Shown in pieces: positions 49,853 through 58,737 of a stretch of DNA of 64,000 nucleotides. Where the stretch lies: NCBI GenBank assembly GCA_007994965.1, contig VOPW01000001.1, forward strand, positions 4,154,001 through 4,218,000. Direction: 5' to 3'. Under the pieces are notes generated by a model. It saw nothing but the letters and a program-made list of their open reading frames with translations. It was not told where the DNA came from and did no database searches. The position numbers and the translations under genes are program-made. Within the stretch, counting starts at the first letter, position 1. Each line of letters opens with the position of its first letter. This DNA is from Piscinibacter aquaticus. GTDB lineage: Bacteria > Pseudomonadota > Gammaproteobacteria > Burkholderiales > Burkholderiaceae_C.

Positions 49853-52447
49853 TCAGAAATCGTAGCGGCCGCCGAGGTAGTAGAAGAGACGGCTGGCGGT
49901 TTCGTCGGTGGTCGGGCGGGTGGTCTTGCCGTACTCGCCGCTAAGCTCCGACTCGAGCGAGAGCTGCTTCCGCACCCGGTACGTGACGCGCAGGCCTGGG
50001 CTCCAGCGTGTCTGGCGCTCGCCGGCGTTGTTGCTCTGCCGGTAGAAGCGCAGTGAGGGTTCCATCAGCAACAACTCGGTGATCTGCGACGAATTGTTGT
50101 AGCTCACCAGAAAGCCGTTGTAGCTCGACGGCGGCAGCACGTTGTTCAGGCTGTAGCTGGTGCCACGAAGCACCGACACCGAGATCACATGGGTGTCGCG
50201 ATTGAGTAGAAGTTTGTGCCGATCAGCTGACCGCCAAGCGCGGTACTGCGATTGCGGCCCTGGCCCGGGAAGCCCAGTGAATCCAGCCGCGGGATCTCGC
50301 CGACATCGGTCAGTCGGATGTCGGCGCCGGCCTGCCAGTGGGGAGTGATTGGCGTGGTGAAGCCCACGAGGCCCTGAATGGTGTTGGATGTGGTGCCCGA
50401 GACCACGTTGCGAAGATCCTCGAGCGAGTACAAGCCCGAAGCCAGCAACTCGCGAATGCTCTGTGCGGGCACCGTCCTTGCAGGTTCGAGGCTTGTCGGG
50501 CTGGGCACGGTCAGCCCAGAGAAGAGCGCGTTGGCAATCGCCAGCAGTGGCGTCTTGCGTCGGTCGGCCAGCACGTTGATCACCGTGTTGTCCTGCCACT
50601 GCCAGTGCCTTGCAGCGAGGCGATGTTCAGGCCGCGGATCTCGGTGTCGTAGTCAATGATGCCGAAGGCCGAGACCCCGCCGCTGAAGAAGCGCATCTCG
50701 CTGCCCACCGCGCTGCGGTCGATCTGGTTGTCGATCAGCTGGCGGTTGAAGTACAGGTTGCCGCCAATCTGCGGCGTCAGCGCATCGGCATCGACCCACA
50801 GGCCCCAGAAGCTGCGCTTGCTGTCGAGCAGCTTCTCGGTCGGAATGCCGGCGGCGGCGTTGATCCGCCACTTCGGCGCGAAGGTGTAGCCGGCTTGGAT
50901 GCCGTCGTAACGGTTGAGGATGCCGCCGCCGGTGGGTGACTGGCGTCCCAGTCGCACCTGCGTGCCGGCCTTCAGCGCGCGGTGCTCGTAGTACAACGCC
51001 GACAGGCGGTTCTTGCTCTTGTCGCTGTTCTTCAGGTCGGCCGAATAGGCGTCGCGGAAGACGAAGCGCATGTCGGTGTCGGCATCGCGGTAGCGCCAGT
51101 TGAGATCGACGTTGGTCAGCAGCAGGCTCTGGTCGACGCCAGAGAGCACATTCTCGGTCGGTGTCGTGGGTGTTCCGCCAAACTGCGAATCTTGGAAGTC
51201 CACGCTGCGCACGCGCGACGCGCCGCCGTAGTAGAAGACGCCTGCCGAGCCGGCGATCGTCGACGTGGGCTCGGCCGCTGCGCGCGCCGCGGCCTGCGCC
51301 TCGGGCTTCGGCGCGGGGGGGCCGCGGGCAGCCGCGCCAGGGCCTGGCGCACGCGATCGGCGTCCGGCCCGGTCGGGTACAGCTGCAGGAAGGTCTCGTA
51401 CTCGGGCGCGCGCGCACCGTGTCGCCGGTCTTGGCCCGGATGTCGCCGGCCAGCGCCTGGGCCTCGCGCGTGGTCGCGTTGGCCGGCAGGTTCAGCAGCG
51501 TGTTGAGCTTGTCCAGCGCGGCGGCGTTGTCGCCGGCGGCATCGGCCGCCTTGGCGGCGGCCAGCAGCGCGGTGGCCTGCGCTTCGACTTCGGCCGGTGC
51601 CACCACCGGGGCCGGCGCGGCCACGGGCTCGGCGGCAGGTGGTGCCGCGACGGGCGCGCTGGCCGGGGCCGCAGCGGTTGCCGCAGCAGGTGCTGGCGGC
51701 GCCGCGGGTGCAGGCGCAGGCGCGGGTGCGGGTGCGGGTGCGGGTGCCGGCGCCAGCGCCAGCGCCACCAGCGCGGCAGCAGGGAATCGGCGCAGCAGCA
51801 ACTGGCGCGCGTTCTCCGCCTCGACCAGCGAGTCGAAGTAGCCGAGGCTGACCTCGTGCACCGTGCGGCCGTCGACCTGGGCGCGTGCCGGTGAATACGG
51901 TAGCGCTGCAGCGCGGCCGGGATCGGCGTGTCGAGCTGCAGGTTGGGGTTGTCGGACTGCTGCAGCGTGATCTGGAAGCCCGAGGTCCGCGCGGGCGCGG
52001 CGGGTGTCGTCACCGCCACCGGGATCGATGCGCCCAGACCCGGCAGCACCAGCTCGATGGTGCGGTTGCCGCTGCCGGCGCGCGCGCGCAGCGTGGCCGG
52101 CTTGCTCAGCCGCACGGCGAGTCGCCGCCCGAGGCCGGTGCGCGCCGGGCTCTCGTCGCTGACGATGAAATCCGGCATGTCGCCGCCGCCCTTCAGGCGG
52201 CGCTCCGACGGCACGACGTTGACCGCCTCGCGGGCGTCGACCAGTCGTACAGGACCTGCACGGAATCGCCGCTGGCGGCCAGCAGCGCGCGGCGGAACAC
52301 CACCGGCGTGACGAAGCGCACCTGCACGATCGCGTCTGCGCCGTCGCGGCGGAACTCGACGTCGTCGATCAGCTGGGCGTGCGCGGTGGCCGAGGCCAGC
52401 AGCGCGAGGGGTGCGACCGGGCGCCGCAGGGCGAGTTCAGGCTTCAA
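49853..52447 (-). CDS. Composite outer-membrane beta-barrel protein with SPOR-like and TPR-like N-terminus (frameshifted)
   Basis: About 865 residues. Signal peptide (PVAPLALLASATAHAQ), an AMIN-like domain (IDDVEFRRDGADAIVQVRF and RTIELVLPGLGASIPV), a SPOR-like unit (HEVSLGYFDSLVEAENARQLL), a long (Ala-Pro)n linker at 51,700-51,770, a TPR-like helical part, and from about residue 400 alternating strands rich in Tyr, Arg and Asn ending in LFYYLGGRYDF, the aromatic C-terminus of outer-membrane barrels. Breaks at about 52,240, 51,893, 51,412, 51,320, 50,595 and 50,205. The best start is TTG, 3 bases after the multihaem cytochrome stop. In an MtrB-like role it could house or dock a multihaem protein; its sequence is not visibly MtrB. 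Confidence 0.7.
51700..51770 (-). repeat. (Ala-Pro)n coding repeat
   Basis: Imperfect hexamer repeats of the type GGTGCG/GGCGCC encode alternating Ala-Pro in the linker of the barrel protein. Such linkers stay extended and may span the periplasm between the peptidoglycan-binding and barrel parts. Repeat number could vary between strains. Confidence 0.6.
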
Positions 52448-52450
52448 GCG

Positions 52451-54903
52451 TCAGTCCCATTTCGTGTAGGCCGCGCCGGTGTTTCCCAGCGGCCGGTGGC
52501 AGCCGGACTGGGAGCAGTCGGTCGGGGCAGGCGTCCTGTTGCGATGGTTCAGCTGCATGCGTTCCATGCTGCCCAGGTAGGCGGTGCCGCTCTGGTGGCA
52601 GCCCTTGCACCAGCCGGCCCCGTTGCCTTGGCTGCCGTTGTGGTTCATCGTCATCGAGCCCCAGGTCGTGGTGCTCTTGTGGCAGGCGTTGCAGTCCATC
52701 GCCGCGCCGTTGAGCAGCTGCGTCGCCTCGGGGACGTGGTTGGTCGGCTTGGCCAGCGCCCCGACCGTGCCCTCGGCGGTGTAGGCGCCGTTGTGGCAGG
52801 TCTTGCAGGTGGTCGCCGTGACCACGCTGTGGTTCATCGTCACCGAGGTGGCGAAGCTGGTCTGCGACTTGTGGCAGGAGTCGCACTTGGTCGGCCCGGT
52901 GGTCACCGGGATGTGCGTGGCCGACTTGCCCTTGGCAGCGGTGCCGTTGTGGCAGGTGTCGCAGGTGCCGGTGCCGACCGCGTTGGCCGCCGAGTGCGCA
53001 AAGGTGGCCGAGGCCCAGGAGGCCGTCGACTTGTGGCAGCTCTCGCAGTTGCCGGTCACGCCGGCGTGGGTCGTGTTGGCCGGCTTGCCCACCGCCGGCG
53101 GGTAGCTGCCGGTGTGGCAGCTGGCGCACTGCGTGCTGACCGACACCGAGCTGTGGAAACGTGCGCCGCTCCAGGCCACGTAGCCCTGCTTGTGGCAGGT
53201 GTCGCAGTTGGTGATCGCCACGCCGCTGAGCGTCTGGTACGGGATGTGGGTTGCGGTGCGGCCGTCGGCCGGCGGGTAGGCGCCGCTGTGGCAGCTCGAG
53301 CACTGGTTCGCCACCACCACCTGGGTGTGGTTGAACTTGGTCGGCTTCCAGGTGGTCGTGCTGTGGCAGTTCACGCAGTTGGTGGCGCCCACCGGCACGT
53401 GCGTCGCCGGCTTGCCGGTGGCGGTGCTGCCGTTGTGGCAGGTGGTGCAGTTGGTGGCGGTGGTGAAGGTGCTGTGGTCGACCTTCGCCGAGGCCCAGCT
53501 GGTGGTCGACTTGTGGCAGCTCTCGCACACCGTCACGCCCTGGTGGATGGCGGTGTTGGGCTTGCCCACCGCCGGCGGATAGCTGCCGGTGTGGCAGCTG
53601 GCGCACTGCGTGCTGACCGTCACCGAGCTGTGGAAGCGCGCGCCGCTCCAGGCCACGTAGCCCTGCTTGTGGCAGGTGTCGCAGTTGGTGATCGCCACGC
53701 CGCTGAGCGTCTGATACGGGATGTGGGTCGCGGTGCGGCCGTCGGCCGGCGGGTAGGCACCGCTGTGGCAGCTGGCGCACTGGCCGGCTGCCGTGACCTG
53801 GGTGTGGTTGAAGCTGGTCGGCTTCCAGGTCGACGTGCTGTGGCAGCTGGCGCAGTTGGTGGCGCCCACCGGCACGTGGGTGGCGCTCTTGCCGGTGGCG
53901 GTGCTGCCGTTGTGGCACGTGGTGCAGTTGGTGGCGGCGGTGAAGGTGCTGTGGTCGACCTTCGCCGAGGCCCAGCTGGTCGTCGACTTGTGGCAGTTCT
54001 CGCACACCGTCTGTCCGCTGTGGATCGGCGTGTTGGGCTTGCCGGCGGCCGGCGGAAGTTGCCGGTGTGGCAGCTGGCGCACTGGTTGCTGACCGACACC
54101 GAGGCATGGAACCTCGCGGGCGTCCAGGAGGCGAAGCCGGCCTTGTGGCAGGTGTCGCAGTTGGCGACCGCCACGCCGGCCAGGGTCTGGTAAGGGATGT
54201 GGTTCGCCTTGCGCCCGTCGGCCGGCGGGAAGCCGCCGGTGTGGCAGCTCGCGCACTGGTTGGCCACGACCACCTGGGTGTGGTTGAAGCTCGACGGCTT
54301 CCACGAGCCGCCGGTGCGGTGGCAGCTGTCACAGCTCGCTGCGCCCACCGGCACGTGGGTGGCGCTCTTGCCGGTGGCGCGCGAACCGTTGTGGCAGGTG
54401 GCGCAGCTGCCCGGCACGACGCCGCTGTGGTCGAAGCCGGAGGCCGGCGTCCAGCCGCTGGTCTTGTGGCAGGTGTCGCAGGAGGCCGTCGTCTGGATGT
54501 GGTTGCTCGGCTTGCCCGACGCCATCGCGCCGGTGTGGCAGCTCGCGCAGGTGCCCGCGGCCACGCCGACGTGGTTGAAGCGGGCGCCGCTGTAGGTGCG
54601 CGTGTTGTGGCAGCTGTCGCAGGCGAGCTGGGTCGGGAAGTGGTTCTGCGTCTTGACGACGTTGCTGCGCGACCAGCGCGTGCCGGCGGTATGGCAGCTC
54701 GCGCAGTCGCGCGGCGTGCCCTTGAAGATGCCGTTGATGTGGCAGGACTCGCAGCGCTCGTTGAGGTGCTGGCCCGTCAGCGGGAAGCCCGTCGTGATGT
54801 GGTCGAAGTTGCGCGACGCGGGCGCGCCTTGCGCCATCGCGAGCGAGCTCGCGGAGAGCAACAGCAGCGCCAGCAGGTGGCGCATCCAGGCGAACGTCTT
54901 CAT
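52451..54903 (-). CDS. Giant multihaem c-type cytochrome, about 28 haems (frameshifted)
   Basis: About 817 residues with a signal peptide (HLLALLLLSASSLAMAQ). I count 28 CXXCH motifs plus one CX4CH (CSQSGCH) near the C-terminus, one haem site per 28 residues. Single distal histidines (FNHTQV, RFHSSV, VDHSTF, NHIPYQT) alternate with haem sites, as expected for bis-His ligation. The centre is made of nearly identical 159-residue repeats with six haems each. One base is missing near 54,056. The ATG overlaps the stop of the 24-haem cytochrome gene (ATGA). A chain of this many haems can carry electrons over many nanometres; it is probably periplasmic or exported to the surface. Confidence 0.88.
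53164..54116 (-). repeat. Two tandem 477-bp repeats in the multihaem gene
   Basis: Two adjacent units (53,164-53,640 and 53,641 to about 54,116) are almost identical at the DNA level. Flanking partial copies are at about 52,990-53,163 and 54,117-54,480. Each full unit encodes six CXXCH sites beginning with CDTCHKQGYVAWSGARFHSS (reading towards the C-terminus). Recent duplication or gene conversion is implied; copy number may also be affected by assembly. Confidence 0.85.
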
Positions 54904-56753
54904 TGCAGCCATCCCAGCCAGCGTGATCGGTCGGGCGGGGCGCTGCTGCGCAGCCCGCGCGTGGAAACCTTCTTCCAGTCGTCGGCGACGTGGCACTGCT
55001 CGCAGCGCATGCCGAAGCTGCCGTCGTGCACGTCGTCCTTGCGGTGGCACGACAGGCAGTCCGAGGGCAGCGCCGCGAAGGCCTTGCCGGCCGGCGCCGG
55101 CTTGACGTGGCAGGCCTCGCAGGCCACCTTGCGGTGCTTGCCTTCGAGCCGGTAGCGGCTTCGCTTGTCGTGGTCGAAATCCCAGATCACCCAGCCGCGC
55201 GCGTTGTGGCAGCTGTCGCAGGTCGTGCCGAAGACGAGCTTGTGCTTGTCCTCCTTCTTGTGGCACGCGTAGCAGTCGCGCGGCGCATCACGGTAGCGCG
55301 GCGTGGCGTGGCAGTCCTTGCACGCCACCTTCATGTGCTTGCCCAGCAGCGGGTAGCGCGTCTTGTTGTGGTCGTAGCCCGGCACCTTCCAGTCGCGGTC
55401 GGTATGGCAGCTCTCGCACTGCCGGCCGAGCTGCGCCTCGTGCTTGTCGTCCTTGAGATGGCAGGCGACGCACTCGGTGGCGGTCTTGCGGAAGCTCTTC
55501 AGGTCCTTGTGGCAGGCATCGCACTTCACCTTGGGCGCCGCGTGCGCGTTGCGCAGCTGGAACTTCGTCTTGTCGTGGTCGAAGCGGCCCTTGGTCGTCT
55601 TCCAGTCGCGCTCGCCGTGGCAGTCGCCGCAGGCCTCGCCCAGCGTGGCCTCGTGCTTGTCGTCCTTCTTGTGGCAGCCGATGCAGGTCTTGGGCGCTTC
55701 CTTGAACAGCTTGCTCTTGTGGCAGGCGTCGCACTTGATCTCGTCGTGCTTGCCCTTGAGCGGGAAGTCCGTCTTGTCGTGGTCGAACTTCGCCTTCTCC
55801 TTCCAGTCGCGCTCGGTGTGGCAGGCCCCGCAGTCCTTACCCAGCGATCCCTCGTGCTTGTCGTCCTTCTTGTGGCAGCTGAAGCAGTCGGTGGCCGTCT
55901 TCGTCTTGTACAGCGGCCCGGTGTGGCAGTCGCCGCACTTGGCGCTGCGGTGCTTGCCCTTCAGGACGTACCGGGTGTCGATGTCGTGGTTGAAGGTCGC
56001 GGGCTTCCAGGCCTTGGCGTTGTGGCAGCTCTCGCACTTCTCGCCGAACTGTCCCTTGTGGCCCTTGGCGCCGTCGTCGTCCTTCCTGTGGCAGCCGATG
56101 CAGGTACGCGGCGTGTCCTTGTAGTCGGCCTTGTTCCGGTGGCAGTCGCCGCACTTGGTGTCGACGTGCTTGCCCTCGAGCGCGAAGCGCGTCTTCGAGT
56201 GGTCGAACTTGGCTTCCTTCCAGTTGTTCTCGGTGTGGCAGTCGGCGCACTTGGGGCCCAGCGAACCCTTGTGCACGTCGTCCTTGCGGTGGCAGGCGTT
56301 GCACTCGCTGGGCGCCTCGCGCCACTTCTTGCCGGCGTCGTGGCACTTGGCGCAGTCGGTCTGCACGTGCTTGCCGCGCAGCAGGTAGTCGGTCTGCGCG
56401 TGGTCGAAGCGCTTGGCGTCGAAGGCGCCGATCTTCGCCGAGCGCCCCTTGTGGTCGGTGTGGCACTCGTTGCAGGCCTGCGGCTTCAGCCGGCCGTGGT
56501 AGCCGGCCTTGGCGCGCACGTCGGCGCCGATGTCCTTATGGCAGTCCATGCACAGCCGGTCCTGCGCGGCCCGGTCGAACTTGACGTGGCAGGCCTTGCA
56601 GTCCTCGTCCCACTTCGCATGGCCCTGGATCAGCTTGCCGGGCGACAGCACCGATTCGATCGACTGCGCCCACGCGGGCGCCACCAGCGCGGCGAGCAGC
56701 CACGCCAGCGCGACGAGCGCGAGCCGGTGCAGCGGGTGTGTCCATGGCCCCAT
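54900..56753 (-). CDS. 24-haem c-type cytochrome
   Basis: 617 residues, intact, with a signal peptide (LALVALAWLLAALVAPAWAQ). I count 24 CXXCH motifs. After an N-terminal part (KWDEDCKACHVKFD) the protein consists of about ten degenerate repeats of 55-70 residues following CxxCHxKDDxHxGxxGxxCxxCHxxxxWKxxxFDHDxTxFxLxGKH, highly Lys/Asp-rich. The FDH and GKH histidines are likely distal ligands. It resembles doubled-CXXCH / cytochrome c3-like multihaem proteins. The lysine-rich surface would suit docking to acidic partners or to DNA, lipid or mineral surfaces. Second gene of the operon; overlaps the next cytochrome gene by four bases. Confidence 0.92.
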   Translation of the reverse strand: MGPWTHPLHRLALVALAWLLAALVAPAWAQSIESVLSPGKLIQGHAKWDEDCKACHVKFDRAAQDRLCMDCHKDIGADVRAKAGYHGRLKPQACNECHTDHKGRSAKIGAFDAKRFDHAQTDYLLRGKHVQTDCAKCHDAGKKWREAPSECNACHRKDDVHKGSLGPKCADCHTENNWKEAKFDHSKTRFALEGKHVDTKCGDCHRNKADYKDTPRTCIGCHRKDDDGAKGHKGQFGEKCESCHNAKAWKPATFNHDIDTRYVLKGKHRSAKCGDCHTGPLYKTKTATDCFSCHKKDDKHEGSLGKDCGACHTERDWKEKAKFDHDKTDFPLKGKHDEIKCDACHKSKLFKEAPKTCIGCHKKDDKHEATLGEACGDCHGERDWKTTKGRFDHDKTKFQLRNAHAAPKVKCDACHKDLKSFRKTATECVACHLKDDKHEAQLGRQCESCHTDRDWKVPGYDHNKTRYPLLGKHMKVACKDCHATPRYRDAPRDCYACHKKEDKHKLVFGTTCDSCHNARGWVIWDFDHDKRSRYRLEGKHRKVACEACHVKPAPAGKAFAALPSDCLSCHRKDDVHDGSFGMRCEQCHVADDWKKVSTRGLRSSAPPDRSRWLGWLQ

Positions 56754-56763
56754 CGCCCCGTGC

Positions 56764-57663
56764 TCAATACATGTGGACCGCGATGACGTGCACCACGGCG
56801 CTGAGCGCGAGGATGTAGACGAACGGCGTGTGCAGCACGTGCCAGAGCGCGAACAGCCGCTCCCAGGCCGTGAACTGCGCGACGCGGACCACGCTGGTCA
56901 GGTAGCGGCGCACGAGCTTGCGCGCCGGTATTCGCGGCGGGCGAGATCGGCACGGCCCCACTTGCGCTGCCGGGCGATCTTGCGCAGCGGCCGATGCAGG
57001 CCGGCGGCGCAGCGCAGGTACACCCACCCCGCGTGGGCCGGCAGCAGGAACACCTGGCGCAGCCGGTCGGCCAGCCGGGCTTGGCGCTGAGCTGGCGGTC
57101 GCCGAAGGCGAGCAGCCGGTCTTCGACCTCGGGCGCGAAATGCAGCCGCGAGCGCGTCTCGGACTCGTCCAGCCCGGCACGGGCGCGCAGCTGCTCGAGG
57201 CCGGCCTTCTCGCCCGACAGGCTGCGGTGCACGCGCAGGTAGATGAAGCGGCCGACCACGCCGCTGCCGGCCACCAGCAGCATGCTGTACATCGCCACGG
57301 CCGCGTTCAGCGAGCCGATGCGGTAGGTGGAGTGCAGCAGGATCAGCGTCGGCCCGCCGACGCCGAGCAGCATGTGGGCCAGGAACCACCACTTCACCTT
57401 GCCGAGCCGATGCAGCGCGCGCACGTACTTGCGCAGCGGATAGCTCAGCAGCAACAGCATCATCGTGCCGCCGGCCACGCCGAGCCAGTAGCCGACGTCG
57501 TCGCCGGCCTGGAACCAGCCCTGCTGCGTCACCCACCAGGTGAGGCCGACGACCAGCCCGATCGACAGGTAGACCCACAGGTCGCCCGACGCGCGGCGGC
57601 GCTCGGGGGCGCTGGCGGCTTCGCGCACGGGGGCGCGGGGGTGGCTTCCAGGGTGGAACTCAT
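56764..57663 (-). CDS. Multi-pass membrane protein, b-type-cytochrome-like (frameshifted)
   Basis: About 299 residues. After a Pro/Ala-rich N-terminus, hydrophobic helices are seen at LWVYLSIGLVVGLTWWV, YWLGVAGGTMMLLLLSY, WWFLAHMLLGVGGPTLILLH, MYSMLLVAGSGVVGRFIYL and FALWHVLHTPFVYILALSAVVHVIAVHMY. Histidines within helices (AHML...LLHS, WHVLHT, VVHVIAVHM) could bind haem b, so quinol-cytochrome exchange is likely, but no named family is matched with certainty. Breaks at about 57,630, 57,078 and 56,930. It is the first gene of the multihaem operon, 10 bases before the 24-haem cytochrome, and is divergent from the DUF6502-type gene. Confidence 0.68.
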
Positions 57664-57724
57664 GGGGAACTCGGGGTCGGATCGAAAGACCGTGATGTGA
57701 TCCCGGGCATGGTATGAGAAGCCA

Positions 57725-57739
57725 TGGGAACGATTCCCA
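57725..57739. promoter_or_regulatory. Palindromic operator TGGGAACGATTCCCA
   Basis: A perfect inverted repeat TGGGAA-CGA-TTCCCA in the divergent gap, 62 bases from the start of the multihaem operon. It shares the form TGGGA-N5-TCCCA with the site at 57,805 and, with N6, with the one at 63,686. Likely bound by the DUF6502-type regulator encoded alongside. Confidence 0.65.
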
Positions 57740-57804
57740 CAGATTCGCAACATTCGGTGTAAACCGTGTGCCCTGCGTGACGGATGAGCGTTTTCCGGCG
57801 GCCG

Positions 57805-57819
57805 TGGGATAGCATCCCA
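57805..57819. promoter_or_regulatory. Palindromic operator TGGGATAGCATCCCA
   Basis: A perfect inverted repeat TGGGAT-AGC-ATCCCA ending 17 bases before the ATG of the DUF6502-type gene and 65 bases from the first site (centre to centre 80 bp). It contains TAGCAT, a possible -10 element, inside the palindrome. Autoregulation is inferred. Confidence 0.65.
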
Positions 57820-57836
57820 TTCCGGATCCGCCCGAC

Positions 57837-58737
57837 ATGAAGTCCCCCCGCCGCTCCGTCGCCGCCGAAGCCGAGCCGCTGGTGCCCAGCGAGCAATCGG
57901 CCGCCCTGGCCCTGCGCGAGGCGGCCGTGGTGATGGCGCCGCTGGCCACCCGGGCTGCTGCGCAGCGGGGTCTCGTACGGCGCGCTGGCGGCGGCGCTCA
58001 AGCCGGTGTTCGTGGAGGCCGCGCGGGCCGAGCTCGAGCGGGCCGGCAAGAACGCCACGCATTCGGCGCTCAGCGTCCTGTCGGGCGTGCATCGCAAGGA
58101 CGTGCGCGCGCTCGCCGAGGCGGCTGCCGAGGGCGAGGGCGATGCTGGCGTGCCCGTCAAGGGCGTGCCGCTGGCGTCTCAGGTCTACACCCGCTGGCTG
58201 TCGGCCCGGCGTTACCGTGGCCGCGACGGCCTGCCGCGCGCCCTGCCGCGCAGCGGCGCGGGCATCACCTTCGAATCGCTGTCCCGCGAGGTGTCGGTCG
58301 ACGTGCATCCGCGCACGGTGATGGAGGAGCTGCTGCGCCTCGGCCTGGTGGTGCTCGAGGGCGACCTGGTCGTGCCGGTGCAGGCCAGCTTCACGCCGAG
58401 CCAGCAGCGTGACGAGCTCACCGCGATCTTCGCCGCCAACGCGGCCGACCACATCGCCGCCGCCGTTCACAACCTGACGCTCGATGCGCCTCGTTACCTG
58501 GAGCAGAGCGTCTTCGCCGATGGTCTGGCCAGCGAGTCGGTGGCGCAGCTGCACGCGCTGGCCCGGGAAGCCCGGCAACGCGCCTTCGAGGAGATGGTCC
58601 AGGCGGCGCGCGTGCGTGTCGCGGCCGACGATGCCGTACCTCTGGCCGAGGCGCAGCGCATTCGCTTCGGCGTCTATTTCTACAGCGAGCCGCAGGCGGA
58701 TGCCGCAGCGGCAACGCGCGAGGGGAAGGCAACATGA
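57837..58737 (+). CDS. DUF6502-type probable transcriptional regulator, copy 1 (frameshifted)
   Basis: About 300 residues, soluble. The N-terminus after a break near 57,955 reads LLRSGVSYGALAAALKPVFVEAA, helix-turn-helix-like, and a second motif HSALSVLSGVHRKDVRALAE is an even better candidate. The C-terminal half is helical (AAVHNLTLDAPRYLEQSVFADG) and ends in a YFYSEP motif. The same architecture recurs in the copy at 62,841 (LRHHVPFAAFEELAKHTYV, then SILTGLTRKDVTRLAAD and YYFEEP). I place both in the DUF6502 family from memory; DNA binding is inferred from the motifs and the adjacent palindromes. Its stop overlaps the DUF5666-type gene (ATGA). Confidence 0.75.

Noticed and set aside
53164..54116. 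Repeat array considered as CRISPR
   Set aside because: Units are 477 bp, coding and contiguous, with no short repeats and spacers and no cas gene nearby.
52379..54193. A long forward open frame opposite the 28-haem cytochrome with repeats of its own
   Set aside because: Its repeats are only the 477-bp cytochrome repeats read on the wrong strand; no known motif is encoded.
54990..56786. A long open frame on the forward strand opposite the 24-haem cytochrome (about 598 codons)
   Set aside because: It is a by-product of G+C-rich third positions and of the CXXCH repeats read in reverse; its Leu/Val/Ala-rich repetitive protein has no motif, and the reverse-strand gene explains the region fully.
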